Of a stretch of 55,191 nt of DNA, positions 1 through 9,093 are shown one piece after another. The DNA comes from Desulfobulbus sp. (GTDB taxonomy: Bacteria > Desulfobacterota > Desulfobulbia > Desulfobulbales > Desulfobulbaceae): positions 1-55,191 of the forward strand of contig JAQUEZ010000020.1 in the NCBI GenBank assembly GCA_028684915.1, read 5' to 3'. The notes under the pieces are model-generated. The model saw nothing but the letters and a program-made list of their open reading frames with translations. It searched no databases and was not told where the DNA came from. The first letter of the stretch is position 1. Every line of letters starts with the position of its first letter. The position numbers and the translations under genes are program-made.

Positions 1-1
1 T

Positions 2-112
2 CGCGGCGAGGACCGAATTTTTCGACCCAAGACCCCGGCCATGGCGGCAAAAGTGGTGGACCATCGCTGGTCCTTTTCAGAGTTGCTGACCTACCCGACA
101 TTATGTCAATGA
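2..112 (+). pseudogene. 3' end of a transposase gene, cut by the window edge
   Basis: The open frame entering at the left edge encodes about 36 residues ending at TGA 110-112, including the motifs KTPAMAAK and VVDHRWSFSELL. A C-terminus of the type TPAMAAG..DHVW.. .ELL is common at the ends of DDE transposases of several insertion-sequence families, so I read this as the tail of a transposase whose body lies upstream of the window. Whether the upstream part is intact cannot be seen. The IS family cannot be decided from this tail alone. Confidence 0.6.
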
Positions 113-113
113 T

Positions 114-257
114 ATGGGGACATCACCAAATATTATAGTCGGTGGTAATAACAAACAATCTGCCTCACATCGTATCGAACAACCAGCAGGAATTTTTGAT
201 AAAATTAAGTTTCTCGTAGATAAAATTTTTTCTTGGTTTGGCAGAAATAATAAATAG
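114..257 (+). CDS. small ORF with an amphipathic C-terminal helix, doubtful
   Basis: An open frame of 47 codons begins at ATG 114, two bases after the transposase tail, and ends at TAG 255-257. Its last 20 residues (IFDKIKFLVDKIFSWFGR) form a plausible amphipathic helix of basic and large hydrophobic residues. There is no convincing ribosome binding site and I recognise no family. It may be a fragment of a longer gene disrupted by the neighbouring insertion sequence, or chance. It is followed directly by the strong inverted repeat at 261-287. Confidence 0.25.
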   Translation: MGTSPNIIVGGNNKQSASHRIEQPAGIFDKIKFLVDKIFSWFGRNNK

Positions 258-720
258 TCGGGTGGGCACAGCAGTATCGTGCCCACCATTAATTTGGCAT
301 TATCTCCGATACACAATCCCTTTCCGGCTCCCTGCGGGAGGGGTATCTTTTCTTTGCTTGCCCAAAGAAAAGAATCCGTCATGTGGTCTGCGCCACACCA
401 CTAAAGAAAGGGTAGCCGCGCTGCTGAGACGACCCCGTTCGGCGACCTCTGAAATCGGCGGGGCAAAGACTCGCTGAGCTCAAACAGTTTGCCTTTTATC
501 CCCGATTTCCGAGCCCCCCGCCCGGCTCAGCGCCGATGGCTCCCTTTATCCCCGGATATCTTTCCAGCTTTCATCTGTTTCCTTTGCGGGATGTGATTTT
601 TTATCGCTCGCATCGTTTTCAGATGAGCCCGTTTAGAGATGCCATCATCTAGGAAAGGATTGTTATGCTTATTTCGTTTTCTGGTTCTCCTTGCCAAACA
701 TCGGTGACCGGGGACCGTAG
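258..720. other. non-coding stretch with hairpins, no gene seen
   Basis: Besides the inverted repeat at 261-287, this stretch holds a perfect 9-bp hairpin TTTTCTTTG (348-356) / CAAAGAAAA (363-371). The segment around 330-480 resembles the low-complexity intergenic sequence often mis-annotated as short proteins in proteobacteria. I found no credible coding frame. The region lies between two transposase remnants and is probably mobile-element debris. Confidence 0.5.
261..287. repeat. perfect 9-bp inverted repeat
   Basis: GGTGGGCAC at 261-269 pairs perfectly with GTGCCCACC at 279-287 around a 9-base loop. It lacks a following T-run on either strand, so it is not a typical intrinsic terminator. 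GGTGGGCA/TGCCCACC hairpins are frequent REP-like intergenic motifs in proteobacteria. Confidence 0.6.
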
Positions 721-1395
721 AGCATCCCGTTTACGCGACCGGCACTGAGCAGTCGGTGGTCGCCCCTCTATCCCGATACCAAAGAACTCCTGATCACCGC
801 CGATGGTGGTGGCAGCAATGGATCTCGGGTTCGACTGTGGAAGCTGGAATTACAACAATTGTCTGATGAACTTGGCCTGCCTATTCGGGTGAGTCACTTT
901 CCTCCGGGAACCAGCAAATGGAATAAGATTGAGCACCGGCTGTTCTCACTCATTAGCATGAACTGGAGAGGGCAGCCGTTGGTGAGTCATGAAGTGATCG
1001 TCAATCTTATTGCCGCAACGACAACTCGAAAAGGATTGGAAGTGCGTGCCGAGCTCGATTCAAAACCGTATCCCAAAGGGATCAAGGTGACTGACGAAGA
1101 ATTTACGGCAATACGCATCGAGCGAGATGAGCTCCATGGTGAATGGAATTACGCCATTGTGCCTTCAAACAAAAAAACAACATGTAATTGTTTTACGAGC
1201 CCTAAGAGTGTGATGGACTTTTTTCCAGTCCATCAAAATCGTCCTTCTCGTAAAGACTCCCGAGAACAACGTCTTTCGCTTCGTAACCTGCCGTATTTTC
1301 ATTACGAAACTTCTCTGTTTTTTCATGAGGCCTTCAAAATTGTTGCTGTACAAATCGTTACCAAACAATTTTCAATCAACCAACAGATGAAATAA
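721..1395 (+). pseudogene. truncated ISAzo13-type transposase remnant
   Basis: The frame is open from just after the stop at 718-720 to TAA 1393-1395. From about 770 it reads YPDTKELLITADGGGSNGSR, then PPGTSKWNKIEHRLFS, SMNWRGQPL and HGEWNYAI, which I recognise as the C-terminal half of the DDE catalytic domain of ISAzo13-family (Rhodopirellula-type) transposases; the ADGGGSN aspartate and the NKIEHRLF glutamate would be catalytic residues. The N-terminal half is missing, there is no proper start, and the first dozen codons after 721 look unrelated. Family members normally end soon after EWNY; here the frame runs on for some 80 residues through a fragment of the dispersed GATGG element (1190-1234). 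I read it as a dead remnant. Confidence 0.8.
1190..1234 (-). repeat. GATGG MITE family, left-end fragment
   Basis: Read on the minus strand from 1234, this begins GATGGACT and AGTCCATC forming the family's left-end hairpin (middle diverged), then CACACTC and the following conserved block. Only the left portion is recognisable; homology fades before about 1165. It lies inside the run-on 3' part of the ISAzo13-type remnant. Confidence 0.6.
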
Positions 1396-1941
1396 CACAG
1401 TGTCTACCGTGTCTGATTTTCCCCTGATCACAGGGAAATCACTTGCTGAGCGGGCTACGTTGCCCTGTGTTTTTCCGACATGAAAAGACGAGTGGTAAAA
1501 GGGCATTTTGGGCTGTAATTGTATTTAAAATCAATTATCTATTGCCCTGCTGTGCTCATCTCCATATCGTCTACTCCAACACGAATGAAGCACTGGCCTG
1601 TTTGGCCCCTTATTCTTCATCATTTTTTCATGATTAGTGCGTTAAAAGGAAATGGGAATCAATGCTGATAAATTCCCGGCAATGAAAAACAGCAGAAATG
1701 ATGTGTCGTAAGAAAAGCAGCGACGCAGGAGCTCGAAATTTTTACGACGTCATTTAAGAATGGCGGTAGGGCACTGCTGTGGCTTTTTCAAGAACGACAA
1801 TGCATAGAAATACAAGGGGGATCCTGCTCAATCATCTTCTCTCATCACCTTTGATGGTATACCGTTGGCGAAACTGACTCCGTGATGGGCACAGGTGGTT
1901 TGCCACAAACAACGAAAACAACCAGCCAATAAGAGAGCATT
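1396..1941. other. non-coding stretch upstream of the cytochrome operon
   Basis: An imperfect inverted repeat (TGATTTTCCCC... against GGGAAATCA) lies at about 1416-1441, and a right-end fragment of the GATGG element at 1701-1754. The rest shows no convincing gene; short open frames here lack ribosome binding sites and recognisable domains. The promoter of the operon starting at 1942 must lie in the last part of this stretch, but I could not pick out a clear -35/-10 pair. Confidence 0.4.
1701..1754 (+). repeat. GATGG MITE family, right-end fragment
   Basis: The segment matches the conserved right part of the element: a TGTCG block, GCGACGCAGGAGCTCGAA and the terminal TTTTTACGACGTCAT. The left two thirds are missing or unrecognisable. 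Confidence 0.65.
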
Positions 1942-2964
1942 ATGTCGTGGACTTGTTTTTTTCGTCTCAGGTTACTGGGATATCTCTTCATTTCGGGAAC
2001 AGCGTTCGTTGCCGGTTGCAACTCCTTTGATCACCTGACCAAAGTTCCCCCAGTCGGAGAACCTGGCCCCAAAGCCATTGAATGCGGGGCCTGCCATGTG
2101 CAGCAGTATCAGGAGTGGCAGGCGACCGCCCATGCCAGGTCCTATACCAATGCAGCCTTCAAGGATGCCGCTGGTAACCCGCCGGAGGAGGAATGTCTGC
2201 AATGTCATAGTCCTTTGAGTGTGCATGGCCAAGAGGTCCAGGCCCGCTCTTTTAATCGGGAAGAAGGCGTTGTCTGTATCAGTTGTCATCTTGTCGATGG
2301 CACGATGCATGGCCCCCATCCTTCCACCGCACTGGTGTCACCGCATCCGATTGTCGAAGATCCGATAACCTATGCCTCTCCAGATTTTTGCGCCCCCTGC
2401 CATGGTGAGACCCATGAACAATGGCAAAAGGCTACGGCCAGCCAGCCCCGACCAACCTGTCAGGAATGTCATCAGACCGGTGTACGGCGGACGGCCAGCC
2501 AGGGGACGAACCTCCTCTCCAATATACTGGTTTCCTTTGAAAAAACGCTTCCTTCCCACAGTCATGACATCCGCTTGGAAAAAATGGCCTCTTTCCCGGA
2601 GATGGTTGAGGTGACAATGATGATCATATCCTCGGCCCCGGCTCAGAGCATTCTTGAAATCACGGTGCTTAATAACCTGCCCCACGATCTGCCCACGGGC
2701 ACCTATGGCAGCAAGGAGATTCGGCTGCTGCTTGTGGCCGATAAGGAGGGGCGTTCAGTAAATGGGCAGGGGATTGTCCTCAGCAATGCGGCTCAGGCCT
2801 TGGCTTCTGGGGCGAAGAAAACTATCGAGATCTCAATTCCGAGAGCCTATCGGGCAAGACCACTCAACCTGCACCTTGTCCGCATCAGCCCCAATGATCC
2901 GGTCCGCAAACCGCTCATTCTTGCATCCTTTCCCATTCCTTCAGCTCAAGAGGCCAAGCCTTAA
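1942..2964 (+). CDS. pentaheme c-type cytochrome lipoprotein (cytochrome c554-like)
   Basis: The 340-residue product starts with a signal peptide ending in a lipobox (FVAGC, Cys about residue 26), so it should be an envelope lipoprotein. Five CXXCH haem-binding motifs follow: CGACH, CLQCH, CISCH, CAPCH and CQECH, all in the first half, with the spacing of the cytochrome c554/c-prime group of multihaem proteins. The C-terminal half has no CXXCH and looks like a beta-rich domain. The role is presumably electron transfer at the outer face of a membrane; donor and acceptor are unknown. It is the first gene of a seven-gene operon: its TAA overlaps the next ATG (TAATG at 2962-2966). Start chosen at ATG 1942, preceded by AAGAGAG. 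Confidence 0.85.
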   Translation: MSWTCFFRLRLLGYLFISGTAFVAGCNSFDHLTKVPPVGEPGPKAIECGACHVQQYQEWQATAHARSYTNAAFKDAAGNPPEEECLQCHSPLSVHGQEVQARSFNREEGVVCISCHLVDGTMHGPHPSTALVSPHPIVEDPITYASPDFCAPCHGETHEQWQKATASQPRPTCQECHQTGVRRTASQGTNLLSNILVSFEKTLPSHSHDIRLEKMASFPEMVEVTMMIISSAPAQSILEITVLNNLPHDLPTGTYGSKEIRLLLVADKEGRSVNGQGIVLSNAAQALASGAKKTIEISIPRAYRARPLNLHLVRISPNDPVRKPLILASFPIPSAQEAKP

Positions 2965-4172
2965 TGCGCAACTTTACGGTCCCAACGTCCTTCACCCCGG
3001 AGTTCATCGATCAGCTTGCAGCGCTCAACCGTGAATTTGCTGACAGCGGTGGCCAGATATTCGAGCTCTATGGCTCTTTTCAAGAGGGTGTCTTCAACTC
3101 GGCCAGGCCGGCTAAATATCTGCCGTCAATCACCCGGGAACAGTTCAGAATGCATGTGGCCCAGGCCAGGGCACAGGGGATTCGCTTTAATTATCTGCTC
3201 AATTCGCCCAGCTATTCCAACATGGAATACACCCATGAGGGGCGCCAGGAGTTGGCCGATCTGCTCGGATTTTTGGTGGCAAGCGGAGTGGTCTCGGTGA
3301 CCGTGGCCGTGCCCTATTTGGTGGAGATCATCAGCCGCACCTTTCCTCAGTTGGAGGTGGTGGTTTCCACCATCGGTTATGTCGGCTCCATGGCCGGAAT
3401 CGACCAGTACCGTGAGGCCGGTGGGGCGAGGATTGTTCTTGATGTGGAAGCGAACCGCGATTTTCAGTTTTTGCGGAGTGCCTGTGAGCACAGTGCGGTG
3501 CCGCTGGAGGTGATCGTCAATCCGGTCTGCCTGTGTCAGTGTCATTTCAAGTACAACCACAACTGCGTGGCTGCTTTGGGATCGCAGAGTTTGGTTCCGG
3601 GCGAGGTGGGTATGCCCTACAACCAGTATTATCTCAACTGGTGCTATCTGCGCAAGCTGACCCACGAGAGCGAGTTTCTTAAAAGTCCCTGGCTACGGCC
3701 GGAGGATCTGCATCTCTGGGAGGAGACCGGAATCAATTTTTTTAAGATTGCCGGTCGTGGTTTGCCCGAAAGTGAGATTGTTCGTCTTTGCCGCAGTTAT
3801 CTCGCTCAGAGCTTTAACGGCAATCTGTTGGAACTGTTGGGCTGGCCCCATTGGCTCGCCTTTAGCGACAACGGCGATGGGACCCGTCTGGCGCCGCTTG
3901 ATGTTGTGCTCGACAATGCGTCTTTAGACGGATTTCTTGAGTTTTTTGCTCGCACCACACCAAATTGCCGCCTTGGCTGTCAACGCTGCGGACACTGCCA
4001 GGCATGGAGCCGCAAGGCCCTGCGTTTCAACCACCAGGAACTGCGAGAGGGATATATCGCTAATATGGATCGTAACCTTCGCCAACTGGTTGAGCGCATC
4101 CCTACCACCCAACAGACCCAAAAGGCTCGCGAGCAGTGGGCCAAGCAAGCTAAACGCCAGGTGATCAAATGA
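2964..4172 (+). CDS. U32-family peptidase-like protein
   Basis: The 402-residue product matches the U32 (collagenase-like) family in its fold signature: an N-terminal alpha/beta barrel region with FELYGSFQEGVFNSARP, FNYLLNSPSYSN and LEVVVSTIGYVGS, followed by IVNPVCLCQCHFKYNHNC. U32 proteins often act not as proteases but as Fe-S proteins in tRNA or ubiquinone hydroxylation, with cysteines as cluster ligands. This one has a Cys-rich middle (VCLCQCH..C) and a second C-terminal cluster (CRLGCQRCGHC, about residues 335-345), so an iron-sulfur or zinc site is plausible. Substrate unknown. It is translationally coupled at both ends: the start shares TAATG with the cytochrome gene, and the stop overlaps the next gene by 4 bp (ATGA). 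Confidence 0.8.
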   Translation: MRNFTVPTSFTPEFIDQLAALNREFADSGGQIFELYGSFQEGVFNSARPAKYLPSITREQFRMHVAQARAQGIRFNYLLNSPSYSNMEYTHEGRQELADLLGFLVASGVVSVTVAVPYLVEIISRTFPQLEVVVSTIGYVGSMAGIDQYREAGGARIVLDVEANRDFQFLRSACEHSAVPLEVIVNPVCLCQCHFKYNHNCVAALGSQSLVPGEVGMPYNQYYLNWCYLRKLTHESEFLKSPWLRPEDLHLWEETGINFFKIAGRGLPESEIVRLCRSYLAQSFNGNLLELLGWPHWLAFSDNGDGTRLAPLDVVLDNASLDGFLEFFARTTPNCRLGCQRCGHCQAWSRKALRFNHQELREGYIANMDRNLRQLVERIPTTQQTQKAREQWAKQAKRQVIK

Positions 4173-5635
4173 TCGGCTCCTGTGTGCTTGTCACCGGCGG
4201 CACCGGCGTAACCGGCAGGCCGCTTGTTGCGGCGCTGTTGGCCATGGGGAGGGAGGTGGTGGTGCTCAGCCGCAAACCTCCCCAAAACGATGAGAACCAA
4301 AGCCATCCGTCCTGCACCCATCTTCAAGGGGATGTCTCTCAACCCCTGTTGGGTCTTATGCCCGAGGTTTATGATGCGCTTGCCAATAGGGTGGAAACCA
4401 TTTTTCATCTGGCCGCACGTACCGATTTCAAAGGTAAGAGCTTGGAGGACTATCAGGGGATAAATATCGATGGGGTCCGTCATGCCTACGCGCTGGCCAA
4501 GCGAGCCGGTGCCCATCTGCACCATGTCTCCACCGCCTTTGTCCGTGGCGATTATGGGGGTATCTTCCATGAGGAGGAGCTGGACTGCAATCAGGGCTTT
4601 CGCAACAATTATGAGGCGAGTAAATGTAAGGGCGAACAGTACCTGCGGGCGCAGATAGCCGCGCAAACTTCGTCCAATGGCCCTGGAGTCACCATCTACC
4701 GGCCGGGCATCATCCTTGAACGCCATCCCTCACAGAATTCGGTGAACACCTTTGGCCCCTTCATCTTTTTGGATGGTATCTTCCGTATCCTCCTTGCGGA
4801 CCATCGGCGCGGGGAACTGGAGCAATGCATCAGGGTGCGGGGCAGGGTGGAGGGTTCCTTGCCGTTTATCTTTGACGATGATGTGGTGGAGGCCATACTT
4901 TGTATCGCTGCTACTCCAGGCACCCATAACCGCACCTTCCATCTCCTGGCAAGTGATCCCTGTCCCAATCGGATGATGGAGCAGGTGTTCAATGCCGCTT
5001 TTGGGCGGACCACTGCCTGCATGTCTCCGGCAGAGTCATTTGTTGCCAATCCTCCCTCTGCTCAGGAGAAGCTGCTGGCCCGCAAGACCGCCATCTATGA
5101 CGCCTACCTCGATTTGAATCTTCGTTTTGATCGTCGAGAGCTTGAGGCCATTCTCGGCCCAGATTGGCGGCCTGCCATTACTGAGGAAGAGCTGCTGGCC
5201 GCCTTCAGCCATTATCTTGCTGGAAAAAAACAGGGAGAGAGGGCCTTGGTGTTTACGGCAGCGGACCCTGCATTGATTGACCAATATTTCACTGTATTTC
5301 TGCCGCAATTTCTAGGGAGGCAACTGATAGCCGGGCTCAAATCACTTTCCTGCCGTTTTTGGTTGCAAATAGCACCCAGCACCGTCAAAACGCTGGAAAT
5401 ACAACAGGGGTGTTTGGTGAGCATAGATTCCGATTATGGAGGAACGTTTGGCTACCAGGTGCAACCGGCCACATTCCTTCAGGTGGTTGCTGCGCTGTTG
5501 CCGCCCCAGCAGGGATTTTTCCAGGGCGATATCAGCCTGGAGGGCAACACTATGGAAGCCCTGCGCACCGCCGCTGCCCTGGAAGAATTTTTCCGTACTT
5601 ATCCTTTTACTGCCGCCCAAGAACAGGCGGCCTGA
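4169..5635 (+). CDS. extended SDR / thioester-reductase-like enzyme with SCP2-like C-terminal domain
   Basis: Residues 1-260 form an NAD(P)-binding Rossmann domain of the male-sterility/thioester-reductase (NAD_binding_4) type: VLVTGGTGVTG at the N-terminus, FHLAARTDF, HHVSTAFVRG and a downstream YEASKCKGE holding the catalytic Tyr-x-x-x-Lys. Such domains reduce acyl thioesters to aldehydes or act on sugar or sterol substrates. The last about 110 residues (from SCRFWLQIAP through QGDISLEGNTMEAL) resemble the sterol-carrier-protein-2 lipid-binding fold, suggesting a hydrophobic substrate. Total 488 residues. It overlaps the U32 gene by 4 bp and ends 11 bp before the aminotransferase start. The reductase plus aminotransferase pairing suggests aldehyde formation followed by amination; this is inference. 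Confidence 0.75.
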   Translation: MIGSCVLVTGGTGVTGRPLVAALLAMGREVVVLSRKPPQNDENQSHPSCTHLQGDVSQPLLGLMPEVYDALANRVETIFHLAARTDFKGKSLEDYQGINIDGVRHAYALAKRAGAHLHHVSTAFVRGDYGGIFHEEELDCNQGFRNNYEASKCKGEQYLRAQIAAQTSSNGPGVTIYRPGIILERHPSQNSVNTFGPFIFLDGIFRILLADHRRGELEQCIRVRGRVEGSLPFIFDDDVVEAILCIAATPGTHNRTFHLLASDPCPNRMMEQVFNAAFGRTTACMSPAESFVANPPSAQEKLLARKTAIYDAYLDLNLRFDRRELEAILGPDWRPAITEEELLAAFSHYLAGKKQGERALVFTAADPALIDQYFTVFLPQFLGRQLIAGLKSLSCRFWLQIAPSTVKTLEIQQGCLVSIDSDYGGTFGYQVQPATFLQVVAALLPPQQGFFQGDISLEGNTMEALRTAAALEEFFRTYPFTAAQEQAA

Positions 5636-5646
5636 ACGAGAAAATC

Positions 5647-7107
5647 ATGATAAAAAAAAACTGGATTGCCTTGGAAGAGGTCCGAACCAAACCCTATGCC
5701 GAGTCGGTGGCCCTGTTTAAGCAGTTCATCAACCCGGGTCTGGTCGATCTGTTGGAGATGGGTGAATACACGGCTATCGAGCCGCAATCCGCCCAGGGTG
5801 CGGTGGTGGTGGATGTTCAGGGCCGGAAAATTTTTGATTTTGTCTCCTCCTACGGGGCGCTCAATCTCGGTCATAATCACCCCAAGGTCAAGGCCGCTCT
5901 TATGAGTGTTCTTGAAAATAATCGGGTCGATCTTTCCAAGGAGCTGCTTTCGCCCTATACCGCCTGTCTGGCCCATAATCTCAGTCTGCTCACCCCTGGA
6001 ACCCTGGACCGGTTCTTTTTCTGCAACTCGGGAACCGAGGCGGTGGAGGGGGCGCTGAAATTGGCGGCCCGATATTTCAAGGGCAAGCGACCGCGGTTCA
6101 TCTATGCCGAAAACTCGCTCCACGGCAAGACTCTGGGGGCACTTTCGGTAACTGGCGGGCAACGGTTGCGTGAATTCTTCCCTCTCTTGCCCGGGAAAAC
6201 CGTGCCCTATGGCGATGCCGCCGCCCTGGAAGCATTGCTCAAGGTCAATCCCAGCGAGGGCGAGGAGTCGGTGGCTGCGGTGATCTTGGAGCCGATCCAG
6301 GGCGAGGCCGGAGTTATTGTTCCGCCCCCCGGCTATTTGGCCCAGGTGCGCGAACTCTGCACCCGCTATGGAGTGCTGTTGATCCTGGATGAGATCCAAA
6401 CCGGGCTTTGCCGCACCGGTACCTTCTTTGCCTGCGAGCATGCACAGGTGGTACCGGACCTCATGGCTCTGGCCAAATCCCTGGGCGGAGGGCTGGCCTC
6501 CATCGGCGCCACCATTGCCACCACCAAGGTTTTTGAGACCGCCTACAGCAACCCCCATGATTGTCTGGTACAGACATCGACCTTTGGGGGCCGTTCGAGC
6601 TGTTGTGCCGCCGCTTTAGCTGCGCTTGAAGTGTATCAGGAGGAACAGCTTGCCCAGCGGGCGAAAACGCTCGGTGAGCGGCTTATGCTGGGGTTAGAGG
6701 CTATCAAAGCCAAATACCCGGCCTGGATTCGCGATGTCCGTGGTCGGGGATTGATGGTCGGGATCGAATTTGATGAAGGGATTGTTGATCAGGCCCGCTA
6801 CCTGCCGGCCAAGATTCCGGGCTTGCGTAACGTGCTCAAGGAGCATTTGCCCGGTATGGTGGCGGCGGCCCTGCTCAAACAGTTCGGCATTCTCGGCACC
6901 TTGATGCTCAACAATAAATCGGTTTTGCGGGTTTACCCGCCGCTGGTAATAACCGAGGAAGAAATCGATTATTTTCTCACCTCCCTGGAAAGCATTCTGG
7001 CCCAGGGGCCCAAAGATCTGGTCGCCAACCGGGTCAACTATGCCATTACCTCGGCTGGTCTCAAGTTTATCACTCCCTGGACCAGCGCCTTTCTCAAGAA
7101 AAAGTGA
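5647..7107 (+). CDS. class III PLP-dependent aminotransferase
   Basis: The 486-residue product has the full class III pattern: [34 protein letters not shown] (phosphate-binding), [14 protein letters not shown] (PLP-ring aspartate) and [11 protein letters not shown] with the Schiff-base lysine. The family includes acetylornithine, putrescine and polyketide-type omega-aminotransferases, which move an amino group onto an aldehyde or keto acid. The start is ATG 5647, just after the upstream stop at 5633-5635; a longer in-frame reading back to 5359 overlaps the reductase gene out of frame and is rejected. About 30 residues after the last usual block (FKFITPW-like end) form a short C-terminal tail. 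The partner in the pathway is likely the upstream reductase. Confidence 0.85.
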   Translation: MIKKNWIALEEVRTKPYAESVALFKQFINPGLVDLLEMGEYTAIEPQSAQGAVVVDVQGRKIFDFVSSYGALNLGHNHPKVKAALMSVLENNRVDLSKELLSPYTACLAHNLSLLTPGTLDRFFFCNSGTEAVEGALKLAARYFKGKRPRFIYAENSLHGKTLGALSVTGGQRLREFFPLLPGKTVPYGDAAALEALLKVNPSEGEESVAAVILEPIQGEAGVIVPPPGYLAQVRELCTRYGVLLILDEIQTGLCRTGTFFACEHAQVVPDLMALAKSLGGGLASIGATIATTKVFETAYSNPHDCLVQTSTFGGRSSCCAAALAALEVYQEEQLAQRAKTLGERLMLGLEAIKAKYPAWIRDVRGRGLMVGIEFDEGIVDQARYLPAKIPGLRNVLKEHLPGMVAAALLKQFGILGTLMLNNKSVLRVYPPLVITEEEIDYFLTSLESILAQGPKDLVANRVNYAITSAGLKFITPWTSAFLKKK

Positions 7108-7110
7108 CCC

Positions 7111-9093
7111 GTGACCATGCAGCGATACTTTCGTGATTTTGCTGTCCTGCTTCGCAGCCACCGGTTCCTGGCCCTAGTTGTGTTCCTTGGCTTGAGCGCA
7201 CTTTGCGGCGTGGTTGCCCTGCAAAGCCGGGTGGATAATTCCCTGGCCGTATGGCAATCCTCCGATGATCCGCACTGGCTGCAATATCAACAGTTTGTAG
7301 CCCGTTATCATATCCTCGACCCCCTGATTGTCTATCTGCCGGGCCTTGATCTGTTGAGTCTGGAGGATCTCACCGATGCGATGCAGACAAATACCAGCGC
7401 TCAATCGGTCCGCTCGCTTTCGGTGCATGCGCTGGATGGCAAGGAGGCGGGATTGTTTTTTATCCTTCCCGAGGCCAAGAGTTCTCCGCTGGAACTTGCA
7501 ACCCTATTGAGTGAGGTCGAAGGGGTCTTGAAACAGCATGGGGCACCCTACCATTTGGGCGGAGTTTGGTATCTGACCACCCTGTTGGACCAGCTCTCCG
7601 CTACCTCGACCCGTACCCTGTTTCCCGTAGTGTTGGCGATTCTGGCTGTGGGCGTGTTTGTGCTGGTGAGAAATGTGCGCAATGTGGTGTTGGTGTTGCT
7701 CTGTGGCTGTCTGCCCGCCATGCAGATTACCGGGGTGATGGCCCTGTGTGGGGTCAAGCTTAATATGATTCTTTTGGCCCTGCCGCCTTGCACCATGATT
7801 CTCGGCATAGCCCATGCTATCCATCTGGTGAGCAAGGAGGCGGATGCAACGCATCCGGATGCGGTCAGCCTCTTTGCAGAGGTGGCTCCGCCGAGCCTAC
7901 TCTCGGGGCTGACGATCATGATCGGCTTTTTTTCCCTGGTATTCAGCAGCTATCTGCCCATTCAACAACTCGGTATCTGGGGTACGGTGGCCGGTGGATT
8001 GTCGCTTATTACCTCGCTGATCATCCTTGGCTTGTTCTTTGAACCAGCCCCCTGTCGAGCACTGAGCCTGCCGCAGTCGTACGTAGCCTTCATGGCCCGC
8101 AACCGGAATAGCCTGGCGCTCCTGTTTCTGCTGCTGACCGTCCTTGCCGTGATTGGGATCAGCCGACTCCAGACCGGCTCGCTGATTCTTGATTTTTTTG
8201 AAGATACGGCAAGAATTCGTCAGGATTACCAACAGATCGAGGACAGTGGCCTGGGGTTGACCCCCTTTGAGGTGGATCTGGAACAGAGTACACTCTCCAA
8301 TGAGCAATTGCGGCAGGTTTTTGCCGACTATGCTCAGACTCACCCGGTCGTGACCCAGGTAATGTACGCCTTTGCCGATGGTTCGACGATGATCGATGCC
8401 ACCGAGCAAGGAATACGCTTCCCGAGCCTGATTTCCCTGGCCACCACCAAGCAGCGACCGCAACGGGCCACAGTCCTGCTCAAGACCGTGGCCTCGGAAC
8501 CGACCCTGGCCCTGGCAGATGAGTTGGAGGCCTTGCTGCAACAGCGCATCGGCACCCAACCCCATCCCTATGTCACCGGTTCAGTGCCGCTTTACTGTCG
8601 GGGGCAAAAGCAGCTCTTCACTACCTTGCTCACCAGCTTTGCCAGCGCTTTTATCCCCATCTCCCTGGTTATGGGGTTGGCCCTGCGCTCATGGTATTAT
8701 GCGATCCTTGCTATGATTCCCAACATCCTGCCGGTCATTTTCATCCTTGCACTCATGGGTTGGCTCTCCATTCCCTTGAGCGTGGCCACAGTGACGGTGG
8801 CCAGTATAGTGTTCGGGATTGTGGTCGATGACACAATCCACTTTCTTCATCGCCTGAAAGCAGCAACAGGACGGTCAGAGAGGGCCCTGGATCATCTCCA
8901 TGAGACGATCCACTATGCTGGGCCGGCTATGCTCACTGCGGCAGTTATTTCCGGGGCTGGCTTTCTTGGTTTTATCGTCTCGCCATTCATTCCCCTACGC
9001 CATTTCGGCCTCTTGATCAGCGGTGCCCTTTGGTTGGCAATCTTCTGCGACATGGTACTGCTGCCCCTGCTTCTTCTTGCCTGGAAACGATAA
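7111..9093 (+). CDS. RND/MMPL-family exporter
   Basis: The 660-residue membrane protein has the two-fold RND layout: one N-terminal TM, a periplasmic loop (about 40-165), a block of five TMs (about 170-320), a TM and a second periplasmic loop (about 330-510), and a final block of five TMs. It is the size of the MMPL / hopanoid-transporter type (single-component lipid or lipid-like exporters) rather than the roughly 1000-residue AcrB type. The VTVASIVFGIVVDDTIHF segment matches the conserved TM4-type helix with acidic residues for proton coupling. Start is GTG 7111 or ATG 7117, three bases after the aminotransferase stop; the next gene follows its TAA directly. It probably exports the product of this operon. 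Confidence 0.8.
   Translation: MTMQRYFRDFAVLLRSHRFLALVVFLGLSALCGVVALQSRVDNSLAVWQSSDDPHWLQYQQFVARYHILDPLIVYLPGLDLLSLEDLTDAMQTNTSAQSVRSLSVHALDGKEAGLFFILPEAKSSPLELATLLSEVEGVLKQHGAPYHLGGVWYLTTLLDQLSATSTRTLFPVVLAILAVGVFVLVRNVRNVVLVLLCGCLPAMQITGVMALCGVKLNMILLALPPCTMILGIAHAIHLVSKEADATHPDAVSLFAEVAPPSLLSGLTIMIGFFSLVFSSYLPIQQLGIWGTVAGGLSLITSLIILGLFFEPAPCRALSLPQSYVAFMARNRNSLALLFLLLTVLAVIGISRLQTGSLILDFFEDTARIRQDYQQIEDSGLGLTPFEVDLEQSTLSNEQLRQVFADYAQTHPVVTQVMYAFADGSTMIDATEQGIRFPSLISLATTKQRPQRATVLLKTVASEPTLALADELEALLQQRIGTQPHPYVTGSVPLYCRGQKQLFTTLLTSFASAFIPISLVMGLALRSWYYAILAMIPNILPVIFILALMGWLSIPLSVATVTVASIVFGIVVDDTIHFLHRLKAATGRSERALDHLHETIHYAGPAMLTAAVISGAGFLGFIVSPFIPLRHFGLLISGALWLAIFCDMVLLPLLLLAWKR

Noticed and set aside
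3980..4726. 248-codon open frame on the minus strand
   Set aside because: It is the antisense of the U32 and reductase genes, with no recognisable domain and no ribosome binding site; similar antisense frames occur at 5599-6558 and 28084-28980.
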